Shown: positions 45,201-52,227 of the stretch, piece by piece
How the letters are laid out: each line of letters starts with the position of its first letter
Position numbering within the stretch: the stretch's first letter is position 1
NCBI RefSeq assembly: GCF_007997225.1
Contig: NZ_VORM01000014.1
Coordinates: forward strand, 62,001-126,000
DNA length: 64,000 nucleotides
Direction: 5' to 3'
From: Subsaximicrobium wynnwilliamsii
Lineage (GTDB): Bacteria; Bacteroidota; Bacteroidia; Flavobacteriales; Flavobacteriaceae
Position numbers and translations under genes: made by a program
The notes under the pieces: model-generated
Databases searched by the model: none
What the model was told of the DNA's origin: nothing
What the model saw: only the letters and a program-made list of their open reading frames with translations

Positions 45201-45329
45201 CAAACCATCTTCTAAAGTGAAAGCGCGTAACTGCTCGTTTTGGCCTTGGAGCGCAACACTTATTCCGAAGAAAAAAATAAAAATTGGATATGCTAAGAGC
45301 TGTTTCAAATTAGACAAGGCGATTAGCAT
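42279..45329 (-). CDS. Sensor histidine kinase with periplasmic two-component-regulator propeller
   Basis: About 1016 residues from the ATG at 45329, the start that puts a signal/anchor at the N-terminus (LLAYPIFIFFFGISVALQGQ). About 14 propeller repeats follow (LWLGTQGGGLARFDG, LWIATSGGGFYKYF, LWFGAIYGLTEF), then a Y_Y_Y domain (YRSKLNETEWSPWS) and one membrane helix (IVQWAGAALILNILGILIWSYI). The cytoplasmic part is of the LytS/His_kinase type: phosphoacceptor His about 824 in LQMNPHFMFNVLNG and IQPFVENAIRHG of the ATP-binding domain. The architecture recalls the propeller sensors that detect oligosaccharides, but this one is split from its LytTR regulator. Signal unknown. Confidence 0.92.
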   Translation of the reverse strand: MLIALSNLKQLLAYPIFIFFFGISVALQGQNEQLRAFTLEDGLPQSQVFDMVQDAKGYLWLGTQGGGLARFDGSEFKVFNTSNGLNSNYIHALKAMNDTLYVGTKRGLSVLLKTNFVSSPMPQINSFKSFGNKVYALTARGLYEISANLKPIKIKLTAALDQAHLNDLVFDGKQYWLASKSGLFKLSNLSEKTRTIKKMESNNFVALVFYEDNIFAATFNDGTFIFNPNHFEDALLMREPLRINTMSIQNSNALWVTTDSDGISIIDTETFRTTSTISTTNGLSVPHVRMVLKDQQSNLWIATSGGGFYKYFQNNFKHYDTSTGLKGNRIYAVHSTNDGLWLSNSEQGLSKIDPLGVHTILPPENFSEVKIKTLASDHNGNIWSGSDGRGLWFRETKTRDTILRDNSIIDELKQVTIPLKTVTDYVLNTETGFPYDWIRSLQIEKDTIWAATYSSGIVKFSFDSKTENFKIYKVFASAEGIADLYIMQIVPHKDQIWYATQNGHLGFIKNGKVTHLGLVLDQDVAINSMLFQNNTLYLGTAGKGIWWAELGDQLNFKKLKGAKPLSSDNCFQLIFDDQGYLWAGAERGVDKIELNPEHEITEVYHFSRDDGFLGMETCLNAVDKDARGHLWFGAIYGLTEFQPNEQTSISQKPKVFFDDVKVAYQSVDSINLQDWTNSAKVLKLQPDQTQVSFSYKSIDLNHPNDIEYRSKLNETEWSPWSKENTQNFSGLAYGSYEFTVVSRNSRWEESTPKRFSFYIDSPWYQKTIVQWAGAALILNILGILIWSYIRRLKRKNKAAQERLKLENHLLGLEQKALRLQMNPHFMFNVLNGIKAMAKTKPDKMNATIQSFATLLRETLINSRKELISLEEEMSSLQHYIEVEQLMAQKPFAFEMHLDSDYEAEAIQIPPMLIQPFVENAIRHGISKVEALGQLKLNFKTTEDLLYVTISDNGIGIYEAQKQKQKTDHQSMALKVTEERLASISGKNALQITELKNNDGSIKGTQIVLKIPLETDY

Positions 45330-45519
45330 GCAACTTACAATTTTGGGCGCAGATTTGAAATAGTTCACGAGATTGATTTTTTTGGAAGTATTCAGTTTAT
45401 TAAAATAGAGCAAAGAGCAAAGGATCAAGATTTGATTTGAACGAGTTGAAGAGTATTTTCGGTTTTATCTTTCGTAAAAAAAATACGGAATAATGTTTTG
45501 GAACAGAGCTATTGAAAAA

Positions 45520-45549
45520 AGCGCTGTGCTCCAAAAGAAACACAGCGCT
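45520..45549 (-). terminator. Terminator after the SH3 protein gene
   Basis: AGCGCTGTG (45520-45528) pairs with CACAGCGCT (45541-45549) across 12 bases, followed on the minus strand by TTTTT; 24 bases after the stop codon. Confidence 0.82.
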
Positions 45550-45572
45550 CCAAACAAAAAACAAATCAACAA

Positions 45573-46313
45573 TTAATTTTGGGCTTCAAAACCACAAGCA
45601 TAGGCATAGTTTGCGTTTTCATATTCGGCTTGCGTAGCAGTTAAGAAGCTAGAAGCTTGCTCGAATTTGTCATTTTTAAAGAGAATGTATTTTGCAGTGG
45701 CGTTAATGGCGGTATCCTCATTGGTTGAATCTCCGAGGCTTATCACATCCTTGTTGCCAACGGTGTCACTATCCAACAACCTAACTTTGGAGAAATGTAG
45801 GCTATCAGATTTGATAAAAATCTTGTCAATTTCTACGCCATTCTTCACGGCTCGCATCTGGAAACGCTTGTAGCCTTTATAATCAAGACCTGCTTCGCCA
45901 AAAACGAATTTCACTTCGGGATTTACGTGGCTTACCAAGGTTTTTTGCGAGATGAGTCCGCCCCAGATCCAACCAATTTGCGGCCCCATTTTGATTTTGT
46001 ACCATCTGCTTTTGACGCCATTGATGGTTTGGGCGGTTTCACTTTTGGCCAGAAGTCGCACATTGGTGCCAATCGTGATGGTGGTTAATTGCTCGCAGTG
46101 TGCAGAAGCACAATCTCGCAAAGCCACATCATCTCCCATGAGATATTGGGAAGCTTTTTCTGCGGAATTGGAGTACACATCAAACTCAACTTCCTCTTGG
46201 GCAAAACTGAATGATGCCATTAAAAGGATGGCGATTGCCAGACAGCTTTTTAGGATTTTTGTTGGTGTGATCAAGGTTTCAACTGTTGCGGTACTGTTCT
46301 TTAAAGTCTTCAT
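45573..46313 (-). CDS. Exported SH3-domain protein of unknown function
   Basis: About 246 residues from the ATG at 46313 (MKTLKNSTATVETLITPTKI). A hydrophobic export signal follows at about 22-37 (CLAIAILLMASFSFAQ), so the N-terminal region before it is unusually long. Residues about 55-115 look like a bacterial SH3 domain (GDDVALRDCASAHCEQLTTI then GVKSRWYKIKMGPQIGWIWGGLISQ). The C-terminal part is not recognised. Bacterial SH3 domains usually bind peptidoglycan or surface ligands. Isolated gene with 719 non-coding bases upstream and a strong terminator downstream. Confidence 0.78.
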   Translation of the reverse strand: MKTLKNSTATVETLITPTKILKSCLAIAILLMASFSFAQEEVEFDVYSNSAEKASQYLMGDDVALRDCASAHCEQLTTITIGTNVRLLAKSETAQTINGVKSRWYKIKMGPQIGWIWGGLISQKTLVSHVNPEVKFVFGEAGLDYKGYKRFQMRAVKNGVEIDKIFIKSDSLHFSKVRLLDSDTVGNKDVISLGDSTNEDTAINATAKYILFKNDKFEQASSFLTATQAEYENANYAYACGFEAQN

Positions 46314-46726
46314 AATATTAAAATTTTTAAGGTTTGTATTATTATCTGACTCAAAGATAGAATGGACACTCCCTAAAATTTGGACGGCTTTAGTATTCGT
46401 AGGGGATGCTTTAGAATTCGTGACTATAATGATCATAGCACTTAAAAAAAGCTATGGTGTTGGGACTCGCTAGGGTTGATTTCTCGGTATTGCTTTCAGA
46501 AAAAACATTCAAAGACGTAGAAGATAATGGATGCTACAAATGGCAAAAGTCTCCACTTTGAGTTTCGAGTTCAAAGTTTAAAGTGTTAGGTCGCCTTTAA
46601 ATCAGAACGAGAAGAAAAAGTCCTTTTGGGGATTTAAAGAGAGGATTTAGTAGAGGGTTTGAAAAATGATTATTTTTATATGCATAGCCGCTTTGCGACC
46701 TAATGGATATTCTAAACTTAAAAACG

Positions 46727-46791
46727 CAAAAATTTTTGTTTCCGCCATCAGTTGCGGCTGAAGCAAAAATTTTAGAATTAGTCTAAAATTT
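46727..46791. other. Two overlapping, mutually exclusive hairpins
   Basis: CAAAAATTTTTGTTTCCGCC (46727-46746) pairs with 46756-46775 (17 of 20 positions plus a wobble). AAAATTTTAGA (46766-46776) can instead pair with TCTAAAATTT (46782-46791). They share the middle arm, so only one can form in a transcript. Confidence 0.5.
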
Positions 46792-46812
46792 GAGAATATG
46801 ACCACCCTTTAG

Positions 46813-46830
46813 TCCCGATAGCTATCGGGA
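46813..46830. repeat. Palindromic element P1 (TCCCGATAGCTATCGGGA)
   Basis: Identical to the copies within the tRNA-like repeats at 5316, 5501, 5773 and 5888. Its flanks are CCCTTTAG and GGGG, which without P1 would form a small CCC/GGG hairpin. Confidence 0.85.
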
Positions 46831-47003
46831 GGGGCAAACACATATTCTGCCGTGGGATATTAAAATTAACTTTTAGTACTGTTTGCGGATATACGTTTTT
46901 TTTTCATTGTTGTCCGATTAAACTTTTATAAACAATGATTTTGTTAACAGCAGCAGGGTTTTAAGTCTCTGTTGGGCATTAATGTTTTTTTTAATTAAAA
47001 ATC

Positions 47004-47038
47004 GTCAATCGTCAATCGTCAATCGTCAATCGTCAATC
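47004..47038. repeat. Five tandem GTCAATC heptamers overlapping the EcsC stop codon
   Basis: Units at 47004, 47011, 47018, 47025 and 47032, followed by the degenerate CTCAATT inside the gene. The stop codon (47033-47035) is part of the last unit. Confidence 0.92.
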
Positions 47039-47884
47039 CTCAATTTCTATTTTCTTCTCAAAAACTTCCTGCACCAAGGGCACTCCATATTTGCGTTCTA
47101 AACGTCTTACCGTAAAGTGGGCACTAGCCATTTTTTGGAAATGATTTACGAAGATAAAATTTAGTGAACCACCGCTTACTGCTCCCAAAACGGGAATGGC
47201 CTGGGCCAAGAATTTTTCGCTCATGAATAAGCTCAATCGCGAGGCGATTTTGGCGACAATGTTGCTCAAGGTGCTTGAGCCCATGACGCCAACCGATTTC
47301 ACTACGGTTTCCAAACCCATCTTAATACCCGATGCCGAAATGGTCTTTAAACCAGCATCTAAAGTAATGCGTGTGCTGTAATAACTCGTTTCGACACCAT
47401 CATCGTCTTTTGACTCGCCACCCAATGCAAATACTTGGAGGCAGGCCAACTGTCCTTCCAAGGAATAAATATCTTCGCCTTCACTACGGGCAATATCCAT
47501 AATGGTTCGCATCAGGAATTTAGTGGTTACACCTAGTTCAGACACAAAAATAGCAGTGCCAATACCCGTAGTTGAACCGAAAAATCCGCTTAGCGCACCA
47601 CTTCCTGTTACCACTGCCCTATAAGTGGCATTGGAGGGTTTTTTAAAAGCTTTGTCTTTTTGTATGGTAAGCAAATTGGCCTTGATGATTTTCATTAACA
47701 CATTTTGTGTGGCAGTTTGCAACTTATTCAATGCTTTCTCGGGAATGTATTTTATTTTCGATTCCACAACATTGCCCAAGCTATTGACACCTTTAATCGC
47801 CCAACCTAAATTGTGCATGGTATGTTTGGCCTTTTCTAAAGCCTCTAGATCTTCGGGATTGATACGTTGGATTTGGAGTGTCAA
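47033..47884 (-). CDS. EcsC-family protein
   Basis: 283 residues. The central glycine/alanine-rich, hydrophobic segments (SGALSGFFGSTTGIGTAIFV, VLGAVSGGSLNFIFVNHFQ) and the N-terminal KAKHTMHNLGWAIKGVNSLG fit the EcsC family, first named from the Bacillus ecs operon and of unknown biochemical role. It is probably membrane-associated. Its last codons (KIEIED) and stop codon merge into a tandem GTCAATC repeat. The gene stands alone. Confidence 0.82.
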   Translation of the reverse strand: MTLQIQRINPEDLEALEKAKHTMHNLGWAIKGVNSLGNVVESKIKYIPEKALNKLQTATQNVLMKIIKANLLTIQKDKAFKKPSNATYRAVVTGSGALSGFFGSTTGIGTAIFVSELGVTTKFLMRTIMDIARSEGEDIYSLEGQLACLQVFALGGESKDDDGVETSYYSTRITLDAGLKTISASGIKMGLETVVKSVGVMGSSTLSNIVAKIASRLSLFMSEKFLAQAIPVLGAVSGGSLNFIFVNHFQKMASAHFTVRRLERKYGVPLVQEVFEKKIEIED

Positions 47885-48147
47885 TGTTTTATGAATTTTG
47901 TTTTCTTTTGTGAATCAAAGCAAGTTAAGCTTCTGGCTGTCGTTAAAAATAATAAATTTATAAAGACAAGGCGCTTAGAAAAAAGCTAATATTTTAGAGT
48001 CAGCAATTTCTCAGTTTTCAATGTTGCCAAAAAACGTTCGGTTGTAATGGGAAAAGTCTAAAAAATGCTTATTTTGTTGCTAAAACTGGAATGTTTCAAT
48101 TTGAGATAGACCAATCCCAAACAGCCTATCCCAAGACCTCAATTGTT

Positions 48148-48594
48148 ATGAACAGCCATGCTATTTTAAATCTTTTGCCTTATCAGGATCCTTTTTTATT
48201 TGTAGATGGGCTAACTTCCATAACTTCGGAAGGTGTTGAAGGTTACTACACGTTTGAGAGTGATTCCTATTTTTATGAGGGTCATTTTAAAGATAATCCA
48301 GTAACACCAGGTGTGATTTTAACGGAATGCATGGCGCAAATAGGGTTGGTATGTTTGGGTATTTTTTTGCTGAAGGAAAGTCTTTCAGGATCGAATTCAC
48401 CACAAATCGCATTAACCTCAAGTCAAATGGATTTCTTTCTACCGGTTTTGCCGGGAGAGAAGGTAAGGGTGGTTTCAGAAAAAGAAGTATTTCGGTTTCA
48501 AAAGCTGAAATGTTTGGTTAAGATGTATAACGAAAAAAACGAGTTGGTGTGTCGCGGCAAGCTTTCGGGAATGATGAGCGCCGGTGGAAAATAG
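48148..48594 (+). CDS. FabZ-like 3-hydroxyacyl-ACP dehydratase
   Basis: About 148 residues from the ATG at 48148 (MNSHAILNLLPYQDPFLFVD), matching the FabZ N-terminus; an in-frame ATG at 48091 would add 19 unconserved residues. Single hot-dog domain with catalytic His46 in YEGHFKDNPVTPGV and Glu60 in ILTECMAQIG. It dehydrates beta-hydroxyacyl groups on a carrier protein. The sequence is more divergent than housekeeping FabZ. Upstream of a ketosynthase, carrier protein and phosphopantetheinyl transferase on the same strand, so it likely serves that small acyl locus, although 427 repeat-containing bases lie between. Confidence 0.88.
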   Translation: MNSHAILNLLPYQDPFLFVDGLTSITSEGVEGYYTFESDSYFYEGHFKDNPVTPGVILTECMAQIGLVCLGIFLLKESLSGSNSPQIALTSSQMDFFLPVLPGEKVRVVSEKEVFRFQKLKCLVKMYNEKNELVCRGKLSGMMSAGGK

Positions 48595-49021
48595 ACTATA
48601 GAATCAAGAACAGAGAATTAAGACTTGATAATAACTATTTGATGAAAAGAAGTATTTCTTATTGGGCAGATGAGATTTATTTGGAGACCAATAAGGCTAA
48701 TGATAAAGAGGGCTAGTCTATTGCGCAGAATTTCTGGGATGATGAAAGCTGTTTGAGAATAGAATCAAGAGTCAAGTACAAAGAATCAAGACTGGGTTAT
48801 AATTATTTATCAAAATGGGGCTTCGATTCAACTTTAGTTCGCATAATTATGGTTTCTGAAAGGCTCTGATTATAATGGATAATTGTCTAGCAAACAGCTA
48901 AAAAAATCTAAGTTTTCAACCAGTAACGGAAGCTGTCTTTTCTTTTGGCTCTTGCAGTCCCGATGTTATCGAGACGGTTTTGATTCTAATTTGGAATCAC
49001 AAAATTAAAAAAGAACAAACA
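48595..49021 (+). repeat. Repeat-bearing gap with a partial duplication of the FabZ-like gene's 3' end
   Basis: 427 bases without a gene. The segment around 48730-48815 is an imperfect copy of the end of the FabZ-like gene and its trailer (48560-48645): TTCTGGGATGATGA corresponds to TCGGGAATGATGA of the gene, followed in both by AATCAAGA-rich DNA and AATTATTT/AACTATTT. A degenerate P1-type palindrome (GTCCCGATGTTATCGAGAC) lies at 48957-48975, 46 bases before the ketosynthase start. Confidence 0.65.
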
Positions 49022-50299
49022 ATGAATAAAAATAGAGTCGTCATTACCGGTTTAGGTGTTGTGGCGCCCAATGGTGTGGGATTGGATGCTTTTTCTGAGG
49101 CCATTAAAACGGGTACTTCGGGCATTACCTTTCATCAAAAACTGAAGGATTTGAATTTTTCCTGCTGTATTGGTGGGATTCCGCAGATTTCAGAAGAAAA
49201 AAAACTGGAATACCTTAGTCCTTTGCAATTGCGTGGCTTTAATTCTGCAGGGATTTTATACGGGTGTATGGCAGGGATAGACGCCTGGAAAGATGCTGGT
49301 TTTGAGGTTGATGCCAACAGTGATTTGGATACCGATACGGGATTGATCTTTGGGGCAGGCACTTCGGGGATCGAGAAGTTTAGGGAGGCCATACTCAAAG
49401 TGGACAAAGGTCAAGTCAAGCGCATGGGCAGCACGGTTGTGGTGCAAACCATGGCCAGTGGCATTAGTGCTTTCTTGGGAGGTATTTTAGGTCTTGGCAA
49501 TCAAGTGACCACCAATTCTTCTGCCTGCACAACGGGTACTGAAGCCATTCTCATGGGCTACGAGCGCATCAAAAACGGGCAGGCCAAACGCATGTTGGTG
49601 GGAAGCTGCAGTGACGACGGCCCTTATATTTGGGGCGGTTTTGATGCCATGCGCGTCATGACTTACAAACACAACGATTCTCCAGAAGCAGGATCCAGAC
49701 CCATGAGCGCGACGGCCAGTGGTTTTGTGCCTGGCTCTGGTGCGGGTGCTTTTGTGTTGGAATCCCTAGAGAGTGCTTTGGAGCGCAATGCCAGCATTTA
49801 CGCTGAGGTTTTGGGCGGAAACGTCAATTCTGGTGGCCAACGCAACGGTGGTACCATGACTGCACCAAATGCTGAGGCAGTACAACGATGCATTACAGAT
49901 GCGCTCAAAAATGCCAAAATTGCCGCTCAAGACATCGACGCCATCAACGGCCATCTAACGGCCACCTCCAAAGACAGTCTTGAGATCGCCAATTGGACGC
50001 AAGCACTTGGGCGTAGTGGAAATGATTTCCCGTACATCAACTGTTTGAAATCTATGGTGGGGCATTGTCTACCCGCTGCCGGAAGCATTGAGTGCGTTGC
50101 CGCGGTGCTTCAGTTGAAAGAACAGTTTGTGTTTCCCAATATCAATTGTGAAGACATCCATCCTGAGATTTTAGAGCTGATTTCCGAAGAAAAAATTGTT
50201 AGGGAACTGCTCAAGACCAAACTTGAAATCGTTGCAAAAGCCAGTTTTGGTTTTGGTGATGTCAACGGTTGTGTTATCTTTAAATCCTATTCTGAATAA
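49022..50299 (+). CDS. Beta-ketoacyl-ACP synthase (KAS II-like)
   Basis: About 425 residues from the ATG at 49022 (MNKNRVVITGLGVVAPNG), the canonical start. The thiolase-fold triad is present: Cys169 in SSACTTGTEAI, His311 in NGHLTATSKDS and His348 in MVGHCLPAAGSIE, with Lys343 just before it. The motifs differ from housekeeping FabF (NAHGTST, GHTLGAAG), so a specialised substrate is likely. It extends an acyl chain on a carrier protein, here presumably the ACP 45 bases downstream. The arrangement KS-ACP-phosphopantetheinyl transferase is a small self-contained acyl-assembly unit. Confidence 0.92.
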   Translation: MNKNRVVITGLGVVAPNGVGLDAFSEAIKTGTSGITFHQKLKDLNFSCCIGGIPQISEEKKLEYLSPLQLRGFNSAGILYGCMAGIDAWKDAGFEVDANSDLDTDTGLIFGAGTSGIEKFREAILKVDKGQVKRMGSTVVVQTMASGISAFLGGILGLGNQVTTNSSACTTGTEAILMGYERIKNGQAKRMLVGSCSDDGPYIWGGFDAMRVMTYKHNDSPEAGSRPMSATASGFVPGSGAGAFVLESLESALERNASIYAEVLGGNVNSGGQRNGGTMTAPNAEAVQRCITDALKNAKIAAQDIDAINGHLTATSKDSLEIANWTQALGRSGNDFPYINCLKSMVGHCLPAAGSIECVAAVLQLKEQFVFPNINCEDIHPEILELISEEKIVRELLKTKLEIVAKASFGFGDVNGCVIFKSYSE

Positions 50300-50344
50300 T
50301 CTCAGCATTTAACCTAAATATGTCCCCAAATCGAGGGAGTTGCT

Positions 50345-50599
50345 ATGACCAAAGACGAACTTATTTCCAAATTGAAAGCTATTGTAAAACCGTATGTGCA
50401 AGATGAGGAGGCTCTTGAAAAGCTGTCTGAAGACACCGACTTTATAAGTGACCTCAAAATCAATTCTGCCAACCTGGTGGATGTAATCTTGGATGTTGAG
50501 GATGAATTTGACATCAGGATTGAAAATGACGATATGGAAAAAATGACCAATGTAAAGGCGGCTATGGCTATCGTTAACGAAAAGTTGGCTGAAGAATGA
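50345..50599 (+). CDS. Acyl carrier protein
   Basis: 84 residues, a four-helix carrier fold. The phosphopantetheine serine is Ser41 in LKINSANLVDVILDVEDEF; the usual DSL motif is NSA here, a marked deviation also found in specialised carrier proteins. Strongly acidic helices II-III suit docking to the neighbouring ketosynthase and dehydratase. The stop codon overlaps the start of the phosphopantetheinyl transferase gene (ATGA, 50596-50599), which suggests the transferase activates this ACP. Confidence 0.92.
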   Translation: MTKDELISKLKAIVKPYVQDEEALEKLSEDTDFISDLKINSANLVDVILDVEDEFDIRIENDDMEKMTNVKAAMAIVNEKLAEE

Positions 50600-51171
50600 T
50601 TGGCAATGATGTTGTGGATTTGGCTCAAGCAGCCAAAGATTCCAACTGGCGTCGCCCGCGATTTTTAGACCGAATCTTTACTGCGCAAGAGCAGGAATCC
50701 ATCTCAAATTCTAACAACAAAGATCAAACGGTATGGCTGCTTTGGAGCCTAAAGGAAGCTGCCTACAAGGCCTATGTGCAGGAAACAGGGCACAAATTTT
50801 TCAATCCCAAAAAATTGCGTTGCCAAATGATGTCTTCTACGGAAGGGATTGTCGAAATCTCAAAGCGCAGGTATCGCACAACTTCCAAACTAACGGAAGA
50901 TTTTATTCACAGCATCGCTTCGACGGAAGCACATGAGCAAAATTTGAACGCTTGTTTTCCGCTTAGTAAAACCGATCATGGCTTTCAAAGTGAAGCAGTG
51001 CGTTCCGTTTTAATAGAAACGCTTTCAAAAGACAATTCTTTCCGAAGCACCAATTTACAGGTCAGAACAGATGATTTGGGCATTCCCAGTCTGTATTCTG
51101 AAAACAGAAAATTATCGAAAAGGCTGTCCTTTTCGCATCATGGGGCGTATGGCGCTTTTGTTATATCTTGA
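50596..51171 (+). CDS. 4'-phosphopantetheinyl transferase
   Basis: 191 residues. MIGNDVVDLAQAAKDSNWRR holds the Mg-binding Asp of the first motif and VWLLWSLKEAAYKAYVQETG the WSxKEAxxK motif with catalytic Glu and Lys. The C-terminal half resembles part of the Sfp-type fold. It transfers 4'-phosphopantetheine from CoA to the carrier-protein serine. Translationally coupled to the ACP gene. Its last 11 bases overlap the convergent ABC gene end. Confidence 0.88.
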   Translation: MIGNDVVDLAQAAKDSNWRRPRFLDRIFTAQEQESISNSNNKDQTVWLLWSLKEAAYKAYVQETGHKFFNPKKLRCQMMSSTEGIVEISKRRYRTTSKLTEDFIHSIASTEAHEQNLNACFPLSKTDHGFQSEAVRSVLIETLSKDNSFRSTNLQVRTDDLGIPSLYSENRKLSKRLSFSHHGAYGAFVIS

Positions 51172-52072
51172 TCACTAGAGAAACATCAGTCCCTGTTGGG
51201 ATGGGTTCTGGATGTTCAAAAAATAACTGCTGTTGCTCGGTTTCAGCTTCAATTAAATAATAGGCACCTTTGAAATAGGAGTGTATGACTTTAGCCTTGA
51301 GGTCAGAATTTTCTACCACTTGCAATTGATGGGCATAGACTATGTTTTGATCAATACTATTGAATTCCCTAAAAAAGGCTGCCACTAAAGCTGTTTCTGG
51401 ATTTTTGTACAAGGCTTTTGGCGCAGCATTGGCTGCGATTTTGGTGTTGTTGAGCACCAACATGCGGTCTGAAAACCCAAGTACATCGTCTCGATCGTGC
51501 GTGGCAACGATGCAGGTAATGTTCTTGTCCTTGAGATATTTAAAGACTTTTCGTCGCAAGCTTTGTTTCTGGAAATTATCGATATGCGAAAAAGGCTCGT
51601 CCAGCAGAATGATTTCGGGTTGTTTCGCAATGGCGCGCGCTAAGGCGACCCGCTGTTTTTGGCCGCCACTAAGGGTTTTGACCTTGGTATTTGCGAAGTC
51701 TGTCAATTCTACCACTTCCAATAATTCGGCAATGCGTTCCTTTTTCTCTTCCGGATAAAAGTTGGACAGAAATTTTCCCACGTTTTCAGCTACTGAGGTG
51801 AAGGGCATCAAGTCAAATTCTTGGGCTACATATTTCATGAACTCGTATCCCACCACCAGATTGTATTTTGGGCCAAGGATTTGTTCGTCTTTCCAGAAAA
51901 TTTCGCCTTGGTCTAAGTCGTATTCACCATGAAGCAGCTTGAGCAGCGTGCTTTTGCCAGATCCGCTTTCGCCAATCACAGAGACATGCTCGCCTTGACG
52001 CACCTCGAAGTTGAGTTGTTCTAAAACGGAAGTAGTATTGTAACTGAAAGAAAGTTGATGGACTTTGAGCAT
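51161..52072 (-). CDS. ABC transporter ATP-binding protein
   Basis: 303 residues. Walker A GESGSGKSTLLKLL, signature LSGGQKQRVALARA, Walker B IILLDEPFSHID and the switch His in IVATHDRDDV are intact. The C-terminal 90 residues (about 215-303) form an extension like the TOBE-type regulatory domains of CUT1/spermidine importers. No permease or binding-protein gene adjoins it, so the partner must be elsewhere. The substrate cannot be assigned. The 3' end overlaps the convergent phosphopantetheinyl transferase by 11 bases. Confidence 0.88.
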   Translation of the reverse strand: MLKVHQLSFSYNTTSVLEQLNFEVRQGEHVSVIGESGSGKSTLLKLLHGEYDLDQGEIFWKDEQILGPKYNLVVGYEFMKYVAQEFDLMPFTSVAENVGKFLSNFYPEEKKERIAELLEVVELTDFANTKVKTLSGGQKQRVALARAIAKQPEIILLDEPFSHIDNFQKQSLRRKVFKYLKDKNITCIVATHDRDDVLGFSDRMLVLNNTKIAANAAPKALYKNPETALVAAFFREFNSIDQNIVYAHQLQVVENSDLKAKVIHSYFKGAYYLIEAETEQQQLFFEHPEPIPTGTDVSLVIKI

Positions 52073-52112
52073 TTTTGAGATTTTTTGCAGGTTATTGCGT
52101 CCTGCAAGGTTT

Positions 52113-52136
52113 TCAAAACCTTGTAGGTCTTTGCGG
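52113..52136. repeat. Hairpin CTGCAAGGTTTTCAAAACCTTGTAGG
   Basis: A near-perfect 12-bp inverted repeat in the gap between the ABC gene and pheS (about 52111-52136). The same gap holds ACCTACAAGG again at about 52151-52160. Similar in form to the hairpin at 10162-10186. Confidence 0.6.
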
Positions 52137-52227
52137 CTTTTGAAATATACCTACAAGGCTATTGCCTCGTGCTTCGCAATGACACCTAACAGGATTGCAA
52201 TGGTAGTAATATTTCTAATAAGTAAGT

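Larger units (their letters stand above)
46314..47032. other. Long intergenic region with overlapping hairpins and palindrome P1
   Basis: 719 bases without a convincing gene. It contains a 20-base imperfect hairpin (46727-46746 with 46756-46775), an alternative hairpin sharing its right arm (46766-46776 with 46782-46791), palindrome P1 at 46813-46830 and a 7-base tandem repeat at 47004-47038. The rest is AT-rich. Confidence 0.6.

Noticed and set aside
47004-47038. Tandem GTCAATC units as a CRISPR array
   Set aside because: Units are 7 bases with no spacers; no cas genes nearby. It is a short tandem repeat.
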